Origin: an uncultured Flavobacteriales bacterium
GTDB taxonomy: Bacteria > Bacteroidota > Bacteroidia > Flavobacteriales_D > Crocinitomicaceae
Length of the DNA: 33,711 nt
Assembly (NCBI GenBank): GCA_913056215.1
Contig: CAJXMN010000022.1
Span: 1 to 33,711, forward strand
Direction of reading: 5' to 3'
The translations under genes and the position numbers were made by a program. Position 1 is the stretch's first letter, and each line of letters begins with the position of its first letter. Below are positions 1 to 8,225 of this stretch, piece after piece. The notes under the pieces are model-generated. The model did no database searches and was not told where the DNA came from. It saw only the letters and a program-made list of their open reading frames with translations.

Positions 1-429
1 ATGTTCAATGCTTTTCATCATTTACAACCATCAGATGCAAAAAAACTACTTACTTCAGCAGTTGAAAGTAAATCTCCTCTGCTGATCTATGAAATGGCTG
101 ACAATAGTATTCCTTCCGCAATATGGTGGTTGCTCTTGCCTATCTCACTAATCATAGTGTTTATCATGTGTCTTATTTTTACACCTTTTGTTCGACCGCT
201 TACATTTAAGCAATTGTTTTTCACCTACATCATTCCAATTATCCCAATCACTTATGCCTGGGATGGTCAAGCTTCATATCCGAGAATTTATGCAATTAAA
301 GACATTAAAGAATTACTATCAGGTGTAGATCAATCTGAATATTGTATTGAAGTGGAACATTTAAAAAACGACAAAGGAAAGAAACAAGGATATTATATTT
401 TCGGTTATCCTAAAAATGGAAAAAAATGA
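1..429 (+). CDS. C-terminal part of a probable SAM-dependent methyltransferase-like membrane protein (cut by the window edge)
   Basis: The reading frame is open from the first base, so the ATG at position 1 is probably an internal methionine and the gene begins outside the window. The visible 142 residues start with FNAFHHLQPSDAKKLL, which resembles the post-catalytic segment (conserved F..FHH..P..A) of class I methyltransferases of the Methyltransf_25 type. Two hydrophobic stretches follow, around residues 41-62 and 70-85, then a soluble tail containing YPRIYAIKDIKELL. The family match is an inference from this short motif; the catalytic glycine-rich region is not in view. The stop codon overlaps the next start by four bases (ATGA), so the two genes are very likely translated from one message. 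Confidence 0.5.
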   Translation: MFNAFHHLQPSDAKKLLTSAVESKSPLLIYEMADNSIPSAIWWLLLPISLIIVFIMCLIFTPFVRPLTFKQLFFTYIIPIIPITYAWDGQASYPRIYAIKDIKELLSGVDQSEYCIEVEHLKNDKGKKQGYYIFGYPKNGKK

Positions 430-1382
430 AAAATAGAATAACAACATTATTTGGAATCGATTACCCCATTATCCAAGCCGGAATGATCTGGTGTTCAGGC
501 TGGGAATTGGCCTCGGCAGTTTCCAACGCTGGAGGGCTAGGTATTATCGGTTCGGGAAGTATGTACCCCGAGATCCTGGATGAACACGTACGCAAGTGCA
601 AAGCGGCAACAAACAAGCCCTTTGCTGTAAATTTACCGTTGATCTATCCCGATGCGGACAAACATATTGAGACGATCATTAAACATGAGGTCCCCATTGT
701 TTTTTCTTCAGCGGGAAATCCAAAAACATGGACGAAGCATCTGCAAGATCACGGTATTAAGGTTGTTCATGTGGTATCCAGCGTCAAATTCGCGAAAAAA
801 TCGGAGGAAGCGGGTGTCGATGCCTTAGTCGCAGAAGGATTTGAGGCAGGCGGTCACAATGGAATTGATGAAACAACCACATTTTGTTTAATTCCAATGG
901 TTGCTGATGCAGTTCAGGTCCCTGTTATTGCCGCTGGTGGAATTGGCGATGGAAGAGGAATGCTCGCTGCATTGAATTTGGGTGCTGACGCCGTTCAGAT
1001 CGGTAGTCGTTTTGTAGCATCCGAAGAGTCTTCAGCACATATCAACTTCAAAAATACAGTTGTAGATACTAAGGAAGGAGGAACAAAGCTCACCCTGAAA
1101 GAGATCACACCTGTTCGTTTAATCAAAAATGCTTTCTACGATCAAGTGGCCGAAGCCTATCGAAATGGGAGTAAAGTGGATGATCTCAAAGAATTATTGG
1201 GAAGAGGGCGTGCGAAAAAAGGAATGTTTGAAGGTGATCTGGATGAAGGTGAATTGGAAATAGGGCAAGTATCCGGACTCATTGACGAAATCAAACCAGC
1301 GTCACAAATTCTCCATGAGATTATCGACGATTATAAGGCAATTCTAGCTGCACAAAATAACGAGGACAAATATAACTTTTAA
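426..1382 (+). CDS. Nitronate monooxygenase family flavoprotein (2-nitropropane dioxygenase-like)
   Basis: This 318-residue protein is an FMN-dependent TIM-barrel oxidoreductase of the nitronate monooxygenase / FabK-like superfamily. The N-terminal strand (YPIIQAGM, residues 13-20) and the AGGLG loop (35-39) fit the family. So do AEGFEAGGHNG (136-146, with the candidate catalytic His144) and the phosphate-binding AAGGIGDG (169-176) followed by GADAVQIGSRF. The length is normal. It could act on alkyl nitronates or be an uncharacterised flavin reductase; sequence alone does not separate these, and FabK-type enoyl reductase activity cannot be excluded. It overlaps the upstream gene by four bases and shares one base with the downstream M16 peptidase start (TAATG), suggesting translational coupling. 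Confidence 0.85.
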   Translation: MKNRITTLFGIDYPIIQAGMIWCSGWELASAVSNAGGLGIIGSGSMYPEILDEHVRKCKAATNKPFAVNLPLIYPDADKHIETIIKHEVPIVFSSAGNPKTWTKHLQDHGIKVVHVVSSVKFAKKSEEAGVDALVAEGFEAGGHNGIDETTTFCLIPMVADAVQVPVIAAGGIGDGRGMLAALNLGADAVQIGSRFVASEESSAHINFKNTVVDTKEGGTKLTLKEITPVRLIKNAFYDQVAEAYRNGSKVDDLKELLGRGRAKKGMFEGDLDEGELEIGQVSGLIDEIKPASQILHEIIDDYKAILAAQNNEDKYNF

Positions 1383-2626
1383 TGATTCATTTTGAACGAT
1401 TTACGCTGCCTAACGGGTTAAGAGTATTATTTCACAAAGATATAACCACTCCAATGGCTGTGGTGAACACACTGTATGATGTCGGAGCACGAGATGAAGA
1501 TCCTTCTCGAACGGGATTTGCTCATTTATTTGAACACCTGATGTTTGGCGGATCTGTAAATATCCCGAATTTTGACGGACCATTACAAAAAGCAGGAGGA
1601 CAAAACAATGCTTTTACCAGTAATGACATGACAAATTACTATGACATTATACCAGCAGAAAACTTGGAGACAGCGCTCTGGCTGGAAAGTGATCGGATGT
1701 TGTCACTCGCATTTACAGAAAAGAGTTTAGAAGTACAACGCAGTGTTGTTATTGAAGAGTTCAAGCAGCGTTATTTGAACCAACCCTATGGAGACATGTG
1801 GCTGGAATTTCGTCCAATGGCCTACGAGGAACATCCTTACCGCTGGTCCACAATTGGCAAAGACATCAGCCACATCGAAGAGGCTACAATGGAAGAGGTT
1901 AAAGACTTTTTTCATCGTTACTATCATCCGGGGAATGCAATTTTATGCATTTCGGGGAATTTTGAACTGAGCTATGTCAAGGACTTGGTTACAAAATGGT
2001 ATGCCGACATCCCGGGGAGAACAGTTCCGAAAAGATCTTTACCACAAGAACCAGAACAAAGAGGTTATAAAGAGAAAACGATTGAACGCAACGTCCCTTC
2101 CGATGCTTTCTATCTCGGGTTTAAAATGCCGGGACGCAACGCACGGCATTATCACGCAGTCGATCTACTTTCAGACATTCTGGGGCGGGGCAAATCCTCA
2201 CGACTTTACAAGCGATTGAAGAAAGAGAAAGAACTGGTATCTGAAATTAACGCGTATATCCTTGGCTCTTTTGACACAGGGTTACTCATGATCAGTGGTA
2301 AACCGGCCGATGGCGTAAGTACTGAAGAAATTGAACCCTTCATCCATGAAATTATTGACGAATTGCAAGAGAAGCCTATCACCGAAGAGGAACTCGAAAA
2401 AATCGTCAATAAAGTTAAAACGACCAATGTATTCTCCGAACAGGGTATTCTACCAAAGAGTATTGGACTGAGCATGCATGAATTAATAGGTGATGCCAAT
2501 GGTATTAATGAAGAAACAGCTAAATACGAAAAAATTACACCACAAGAACTTCAAGAGCAAGCAAAACAAGTTTTAGAAAAAACGAATTGCACACGATTGA
2601 CGATAAAAGCAACAACAAATGGATAG
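1382..2626 (+). CDS. M16 family zinc metallopeptidase, catalytic member
   Basis: A 414-residue M16 (pitrilysin / processing-peptidase type) protein. The inverted zinc motif HxxEH is present as HLFEH at residues 48-52, and the third zinc ligand is expected in the VVIEE stretch near 125-126. The C-terminal half carries GRGKSSRLYKRL, the family's substrate-binding region. The single-copy N and C lobes match the short half-size M16 class. No signal peptide is visible, so it is probably cytoplasmic unless exported by another route. It overlaps by eight bases the next gene, a related M16 protein lacking zinc ligands. In this family such pairs commonly form a heterodimer of one active and one inactive subunit; that pairing is inferred here from the gene order. 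Confidence 0.9.
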   Translation: MIHFERFTLPNGLRVLFHKDITTPMAVVNTLYDVGARDEDPSRTGFAHLFEHLMFGGSVNIPNFDGPLQKAGGQNNAFTSNDMTNYYDIIPAENLETALWLESDRMLSLAFTEKSLEVQRSVVIEEFKQRYLNQPYGDMWLEFRPMAYEEHPYRWSTIGKDISHIEEATMEEVKDFFHRYYHPGNAILCISGNFELSYVKDLVTKWYADIPGRTVPKRSLPQEPEQRGYKEKTIERNVPSDAFYLGFKMPGRNARHYHAVDLLSDILGRGKSSRLYKRLKKEKELVSEINAYILGSFDTGLLMISGKPADGVSTEEIEPFIHEIIDELQEKPITEEELEKIVNKVKTTNVFSEQGILPKSIGLSMHELIGDANGINEETAKYEKITPQELQEQAKQVLEKTNCTRLTIKATTNG

Positions 2627-3872
2627 ATTAACAGCACCCCAAATTCATCCGATTAAAAAATTGCAGATCTTACCCCCCTCAGCCTACAAATTGCCAAATG
2701 GCGGGGATTTGTTTCACCTTTCTGCAGTGGAGGATGATGCCACAAAAATAGATTTCATTTTTGATGCAGGTAGTAGTAAAAATGAAAAACTGATCAGTCG
2801 ACTGTCGGGAGAATTACTGTTTTCAGGTACTGCAAAGAAGTCGAGTGATGAACTCCACGAATCAATTGATCGCCTGGGCGGCTTTACAAATGTCGAAATA
2901 AGTGACGAAGAGGCCATTGTTTCCGTTCTCGGCTTGCGCGAAAATATTATTCCATTAATAGATATTGTACTGGATGGCATCTACGATGCTCAGTTTGAAG
3001 AACGGGAAATCAAACAGCTCATCGCGAGTAAAAAGCAACAGTTCCAGATTGCTATGGAAAAAGTAAGCACACTGGCGCGACGCGAGTTTTTGAGCAATGT
3101 ATTTCCTGATAGTCCTTATGGTCAATTAACCGACCTCGCTGATTTCGAAGAGATCGATAGGGAAAACCTCTTAACATTTCACCGAACACATTACATTAAA
3201 GGATTGCAAAAAATCGCTGTTGTAGGAAACCTCAACGATCAAGAAATTAGCCACGTCATTCAGGCTACCAAAAAATTTGATCGCTCGGAAGATCGCCCTG
3301 TACAACAATCCTTCAACTACACACCCCAACAGATTGAAGTAGAGAAAACAGGAGCGGTTCAGACGGCCATACGTATTGGACGGATTCTATTTAATAAACA
3401 ACACGAGGATTTTATTGACTTCAATGTACTAAACACGATTTTGGGTGGTTATTTTGGGAGTCGCCTAATGACCTCTATCCGCGAGGAAAAGGGGTATACT
3501 TACGGCATAGGCTCAGGTGTTGCTCAACTAAAAAATACAGGTTACTTTTTTATCTCCACAGAAGTTGGTGAACAATACAAGGATGCAACTATTGCAGCAA
3601 TCCAATCAGAAATTGAGCAACTTCAACATGAACTTGTTTCAACTGAAGAACTCGAATTGGTACGCAATTATATTACTGGACAACTCCTCAAAAATGCCGA
3701 TGGTCCGTTTGCGCAAATGGATCGGTTTTTATCCGTACACAAACACGGTAAAGACCTCTCGTATTACAATGAGATTTTAACTGCTTTAAACAAGGTTACT
3801 CCTGAACGAATTAGAGATTTAGCTCAGCGATATTTGAACTGGGATGACTTGATTATTATAAAAGCGGGATAA
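2619..3872 (+). CDS. M16 family peptidase-like protein, catalytically inactive partner
   Basis: This 417-residue protein has the M16 fold but not the zinc motif. Where HxxEH is expected, aligned on the following FSGT, the sequence reads RLSGE, so both histidines and the catalytic glutamate are missing. The C-terminal half keeps GGYFGSRLMTSIREEKGYTYG, cut here to the core SRLMTSIREEKGYTYG, which carries the conserved Arg and Tyr used for substrate binding. It starts inside the end of the active M16 gene with an eight-base overlap. The likely role is the non-catalytic half of a heterodimeric peptidase that shapes the substrate chamber. This is well known for the family and inferred here from the neighbour. 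Confidence 0.87.
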   Translation: MDRLTAPQIHPIKKLQILPPSAYKLPNGGDLFHLSAVEDDATKIDFIFDAGSSKNEKLISRLSGELLFSGTAKKSSDELHESIDRLGGFTNVEISDEEAIVSVLGLRENIIPLIDIVLDGIYDAQFEEREIKQLIASKKQQFQIAMEKVSTLARREFLSNVFPDSPYGQLTDLADFEEIDRENLLTFHRTHYIKGLQKIAVVGNLNDQEISHVIQATKKFDRSEDRPVQQSFNYTPQQIEVEKTGAVQTAIRIGRILFNKQHEDFIDFNVLNTILGGYFGSRLMTSIREEKGYTYGIGSGVAQLKNTGYFFISTEVGEQYKDATIAAIQSEIEQLQHELVSTEELELVRNYITGQLLKNADGPFAQMDRFLSVHKHGKDLSYYNEILTALNKVTPERIRDLAQRYLNWDDLIIIKAG

Positions 3873-3945
3873 ACTTCTATTTAAAGGCAACTTCACACCC
3901 TGTTTAAGCGTTAAAATAAAGCAATTAAATTTACGTTATCTAAGC

Positions 3946-6900
3946 ATGACAAAACTGCTTCAGCACATTGTTCTTATCATCCTCGCACTCGCGACAACAT
4001 TTTCGTTACGTGCTACACATGGCATGGGTGGCGAAATCACCTGGGAGTGCCAAGGCAATGGCGATTACGTATTTGAACTAATTTTTTATCGCGATTGCAA
4101 CGGTTTTGAAGTCAACACCAATTTCGAAGAATTACGTGTATGGGGACATCCTTCCGTCAACAGTATTGAAGTTGATTTTGTGAATCGCATCGACATATCC
4201 CCATACTGTACTGCAGCAGGAGGAGAAGTTCCTTTTGATTGTGGAACGGGAGTTAGTGGAGGTAACGGCGTAGGTGCAGTAGAGAAAATTATTTATCGCA
4301 GTTCACCCGTTACACTCTCCGGAACACCACCTGCGGATGGATGGAAATTGACTTACGAGAGTTTTTCACGTAGTGGAAATTTGACAAACATTACTAATCC
4401 CACCAATTATGGTATTACAATCAGTGCTACAATGTTTCCCATCCCAGGCTCTCCTGGCGGTTGCATTGACAACTCTCCCAATTTCTTGCAAGACCCTTAT
4501 GTAGTAAGTTGCGCAGGAGAAGAGTACAACTATAATCCACACGCTGTCGATGTTGATTTAGATTCCCTTGTTTTTGACTGGGGCGTTCCTTACGACTATT
4601 TTCCAACTGGAAATTACAATCCACCAACAAACCCTGCTCCAGTTCCTTTCGAGCCTGGTTTTTCTTACGACAATCCGACGCCAGATGCCACTTTTAACCC
4701 AAACAATGTTCCTGCCTCACTGGATGGTCAAACTGGTGCTATGAATTTTACAAGTTTTACACAAGGAAATTTTGCCACGAAGGTACGTGTATCGAGCTAC
4801 AGAAAAGGGGTCAAAATTTCTACTGTCGTCCGCGAAGTACAGCTCATTGTATCCAATTGCACCGGTTCTAACACCCCACCTTTCGTCGCCCCTCCATTCA
4901 ATGGTAACATGGATTTCGATACTACTGTTTTTGCTGGAGATCTTGTTAATTTCAACATAGCCTCTACTGATATTGGAAATTTACAAGATGGTTCAGCTCA
5001 ATCCAATATTATAACCTCTACAGGGTTGATGTATGGGGCAAATTTTACAGATCCTAATAACGGATGTGCTACACCACCATGTGCTACATTAAATAATGCT
5101 CCAAGTGCAACAGGTTCGATGGGGGCATCTATGGAATTAAATTGGCAAACGACATGCGACCATTTGGTTGACGCCACTGGTAACGCCAAAGATGAAGTCC
5201 CCTATGTTTTTGTCTTTAAAGTTCAAGACGACTACTGTCCGATTCCAAGTGTAACTTATGCGACCGTTACAATAACAGTCAAAAACAAAGAGGTTTTGCC
5301 TGCACCTGAGATAGCATGTATTCGAACGGCGCCCAATGGTGACGTCACTATCAATTGGACTCCTGTCTCAGACCCTAACGGCGTATTTGACCAGTATAGT
5401 ATCAACGCTGTATCTGGAGGCAATTTGGGAAGCGAAAATAATGTTGCAGCATCCAACCACACTGTAACAGGTGTTGGAAATAACGTCAACGAATTTTATG
5501 TGTCAACACATTCGGGGTGTGATGGCTTGAGTACCAACAACTCAGACACACTCTCCAATATATACCTCGAACTGAATAATCCCGGAAACGGTGAAGCTGA
5601 ATTAGATTGGAACGCGCCTTCCTCCACTCCGCTTGACCATTTTGGAGGTTACTACCATATCTATCGCGAATATCCAACCGGTAATTGGAATCTAATTGAC
5701 TCTGTACCGTATGCTATTACAAATTATACTGATACAATTACCATCTGCGATGCTTTTCTGAATTACCGTATCGTTCTCCCCACGGACAAATGCGATTTCA
5801 GAAGCAATACAGAAGGCGACGACTTTGAGGACCAAATAGTACCTGATATACCCAATATTTCCAACGTTAGCATTGACAGCATAACGACAGAGGTCACCAT
5901 CGAATGGGATGAAAACAGCCAGAAAGATACTTACGGTTACGTCATTTATAAAACAGATAATAACGGGAATTTAGTAGAAGTGGATACGGTTTGGGGAATT
6001 GGTAACACTTCCTTTACACATGATCCGACAATAACGGATGGACCGTTACAATATTCTATCGCTGCGTTTGATTCGTGCTCCACAAACAATGTACCGCCCA
6101 CTTATCAAACCTCTGCTAAAGCAGCACCGCATACCTCCAATTTTTTAACGGCTAACCTCGACATCTGCGATCGAATGGCAAAACTCTCATGGACAGGCTA
6201 TAAAGGTTTTGAAACGATTATCAACAATAACATTTATGCTCGTCTCAACCAATCCCCTTGGCAAATCGTAGGTGATACGACTGCTAATGCTTATGAAATA
6301 CCAATCAACTTAGGTGATGAACTTGTCGTGGCCATCGAAACTGTAAGTGGAGACGGAACATCGACGCTTTCAAATATTGATACCATTAAGTTTACAGATG
6401 CTGGCGGACCCTCTTATTCTTATCTCAGTGTTGCTACGGTCGATGGTGACGAAGCAGTGGTCAAACACCGCCTTGCTTTAGATGGTGGCGCAGAAACAGT
6501 TGTTTTTGAACGTTTTGACCCAGCGATCAATGATTATGAAGTGCTGGCAGAAGCCCAGGTAGGTACTCAAAATGAAATTCCATATGTTGATCAGACAGCA
6601 GAGGTTCACCGACGACCTTACACCTATCGTACTGAAGTTATCGACACGTGCGGTCAGTCGCTTGGATATTCAAATATTGGTAAGACTATGTTTCTTGAAG
6701 TTCAGACCAATGAAACTCAAGAAATGCATACCCTGCAATGGACGCCTTACGATCGTTTTAAAGGAAACCTCAAGGAGTATGCCGTTTATCGCGCTATAGA
6801 CGGGGTTTACGAATCAACACCAATAGCTGTGCTACCAACTACTCAGCGAACTTATACAGATTCTGTTCAAAGTTTTGGCAGTGTGGATGATGGAAAAATA

Positions 6901-7272
6901 TGTTATTATATCGCTGCGATAGAAGGCAGTAACCAATGGGGGGTTGAAAAACAAAGCTATAGTAACGAAGCGTGCGGCACAATTGCACCGACTATTTATA
7001 TTCCAAATGCCTTTACAGTGGGTGGAAAAAACCCTGTTTTTAAACCCGTTACAAGACAACACCGCATTAAAAATTATTCCTTTGAAATCTTTGACCGCTA
7101 TGGTCGCCTCATATTTTCCACTAACGACCCAGCGGAAGGATGGAAAGGCCAGATTGAAGGTAGTTCAAGGTATGCGCGAGAAGGCGTTTACGTTTACCGT
7201 CTGTCACTTCGTGATGGTAATGGTTCAGAGGTGCTTAAACATGGACACGTAACACTACTGGATTACAGGTAA
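3946..7272 (+). CDS. Secreted multidomain protein with T9SS type B (gliding-motility-associated) C-terminal sorting domain
   Basis: An 1108-residue exported protein. An N-terminal signal peptide (about residues 1-24, ending near SLRA) is followed by ATHGMGGEITWEC, a start typical of large Bacteroidota surface proteins of this class. The middle contains several beta-sandwich segments resembling fibronectin type III repeats, for example around VTIEWDENSQKDTYGYVIY and a similar repeat with GYYHIYREY. The last about 90 residues, from IPNAFTVGG through FEIFDRYGRLIF and GVYVYRL to the end, match the T9SS type B sorting domain (TIGR04131). It should cross the outer membrane through T9SS and stay on or leave the cell surface; what it binds is unknown. 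It stands alone as a transcription unit, 73 bp after the M16 pair. SprE, also linked to T9SS, is encoded further along the window. Confidence 0.9.
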   Translation: MTKLLQHIVLIILALATTFSLRATHGMGGEITWECQGNGDYVFELIFYRDCNGFEVNTNFEELRVWGHPSVNSIEVDFVNRIDISPYCTAAGGEVPFDCGTGVSGGNGVGAVEKIIYRSSPVTLSGTPPADGWKLTYESFSRSGNLTNITNPTNYGITISATMFPIPGSPGGCIDNSPNFLQDPYVVSCAGEEYNYNPHAVDVDLDSLVFDWGVPYDYFPTGNYNPPTNPAPVPFEPGFSYDNPTPDATFNPNNVPASLDGQTGAMNFTSFTQGNFATKVRVSSYRKGVKISTVVREVQLIVSNCTGSNTPPFVAPPFNGNMDFDTTVFAGDLVNFNIASTDIGNLQDGSAQSNIITSTGLMYGANFTDPNNGCATPPCATLNNAPSATGSMGASMELNWQTTCDHLVDATGNAKDEVPYVFVFKVQDDYCPIPSVTYATVTITVKNKEVLPAPEIACIRTAPNGDVTINWTPVSDPNGVFDQYSINAVSGGNLGSENNVAASNHTVTGVGNNVNEFYVSTHSGCDGLSTNNSDTLSNIYLELNNPGNGEAELDWNAPSSTPLDHFGGYYHIYREYPTGNWNLIDSVPYAITNYTDTITICDAFLNYRIVLPTDKCDFRSNTEGDDFEDQIVPDIPNISNVSIDSITTEVTIEWDENSQKDTYGYVIYKTDNNGNLVEVDTVWGIGNTSFTHDPTITDGPLQYSIAAFDSCSTNNVPPTYQTSAKAAPHTSNFLTANLDICDRMAKLSWTGYKGFETIINNNIYARLNQSPWQIVGDTTANAYEIPINLGDELVVAIETVSGDGTSTLSNIDTIKFTDAGGPSYSYLSVATVDGDEAVVKHRLALDGGAETVVFERFDPAINDYEVLAEAQVGTQNEIPYVDQTAEVHRRPYTYRTEVIDTCGQSLGYSNIGKTMFLEVQTNETQEMHTLQWTPYDRFKGNLKEYAVYRAIDGVYESTPIAVLPTTQRTYTDSVQSFGSVDDGKICYYIAAIEGSNQWGVEKQSYSNEACGTIAPTIYIPNAFTVGGKNPVFKPVTRQHRIKNYSFEIFDRYGRLIFSTNDPAEGWKGQIEGSSRYAREGVYVYRLSLRDGNGSEVLKHGHVTLLDYR

Positions 7273-7350
7273 GTGAACTAAATCGTCTTACAAGCGCCAG
7301 AAAACGTAAATGTTCATACTTATTCCATCGGAAATCAATACAAAATACAC

Positions 7351-7358
7351 TACTTTTG
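7351..7358 (+). promoter_or_regulatory. Bacteroidota -7 promoter element before tatC
   Basis: TACTTTTG is an exact match to the Bacteroidota -7 consensus TAnnTTTG. Only nine bases separate it from the tatC start codon, so the predicted transcript start (about 4-6 bases downstream) leaves a leader of only a few nucleotides. No convincing -33 TTG was found at the expected distance. Confidence 0.6.
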
Positions 7359-7367
7359 TCCTGAGTT

Positions 7368-8159
7368 ATGCAGGGAGAAGAACAAGAAATGTCTTTCCTC
7401 GATCATTTAGAGGAACTACGGTGGCGGATTGTTAAGTCCGTCATAGCCATTTTGGTATTTGCCATCGGTATGTGGTTTGTTAAAGAATGGGTGATTGATC
7501 ATGTATTTTTATCCATGACAAAACCAACATTTATCTCTTTTGAATACATGTGCAAATACCTCAACATTTGTATCGGTGATATTCCCATTGAATTCCAGTC
7601 CAATAAGGTAGGAGCTCAATTTTCTTACGCGCTGCTAATGTCCTTTGTGGGAGGATTCATCATTGCATTTCCTTTTGTTTTTTTTCAACTGTGGAGTTTT
7701 GTCAAGCCAGGGCTACGCCAAAACGAGAAAAGTGCCGTCCGTGGCATTACGCTATTCGTAACATTTCTCTTCTTTCTCGGCGTCGTTTTTGGATATTTTG
7801 TCGTAGCCCCACTCTGTATACAGTTCTTTGGATACTTTTCGCTTTCCTCTGAATTTCAAAACATTTGGATGATCGGATCTTTTATGTCACTCATTATTTC
7901 CAGTGTCATTTTTACAGGACTGTTGTTTCTTCTGCCAGTGATTGTTTACATTCTCACTAAAATAGGCATCTTAACCCCTGAGTTTCTAAGAAAATATCGA
8001 AAACATTCTATTGTTGGGGTACTGATACTCTCGGCATTGATCACACCACCAGATTTCATCAGTCAAGTTATCGTTTCTATACCTATTATCATACTTTATG
8101 AAATTGGTATTTTAGTGAGTAAACGTGTTATTCGTAAACAGCGACGAGCTCGACATTAA
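7368..8159 (+). CDS. tatC: Sec-independent protein translocase subunit TatC
   Basis: This is the six-helix core of the twin-arginine translocase, which exports folded proteins across the inner membrane. The cytoplasmic N terminus carries the TatC signature MSFLDHLEELRWR (residues 8-20). The loop motif FVKPGLRQNEK contains the conserved glutamate, and LITPPD occurs near the last helices. The length of 263 residues and the hydrophobic profile are normal. An ATG at residue 8 is an alternative start, but the upstream promoter element fits the ATG chosen. No tatA or tatB gene is present in the window, so the receptor and pore partners must be elsewhere. The C terminus is strongly basic (KQRRARH). 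Confidence 0.96.
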   Translation: MQGEEQEMSFLDHLEELRWRIVKSVIAILVFAIGMWFVKEWVIDHVFLSMTKPTFISFEYMCKYLNICIGDIPIEFQSNKVGAQFSYALLMSFVGGFIIAFPFVFFQLWSFVKPGLRQNEKSAVRGITLFVTFLFFLGVVFGYFVVAPLCIQFFGYFSLSSEFQNIWMIGSFMSLIISSVIFTGLLFLLPVIVYILTKIGILTPEFLRKYRKHSIVGVLILSALITPPDFISQVIVSIPIIILYEIGILVSKRVIRKQRRARH

Positions 8160-8225
8160 TATGTTGATGAAATTTTAATTGAAAAATTAGTCCTACATAA
8201 ACTTTGTTTCATTATTTTCGCTTCA

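Noticed and set aside
2206-2499. 97-residue minus-strand frame inside the active M16 gene
   Set aside because: Its serine-rich, low-complexity translation is typical of an antisense shadow, and the M16 frame explains the DNA.
3927-3935. TAAATTTAC as a -7 element before the T9SS cargo gene
   Set aside because: It lacks the final G of TAnnTTTG and has no -33 partner at the right distance; a promoter is likely in this gap but not assigned.
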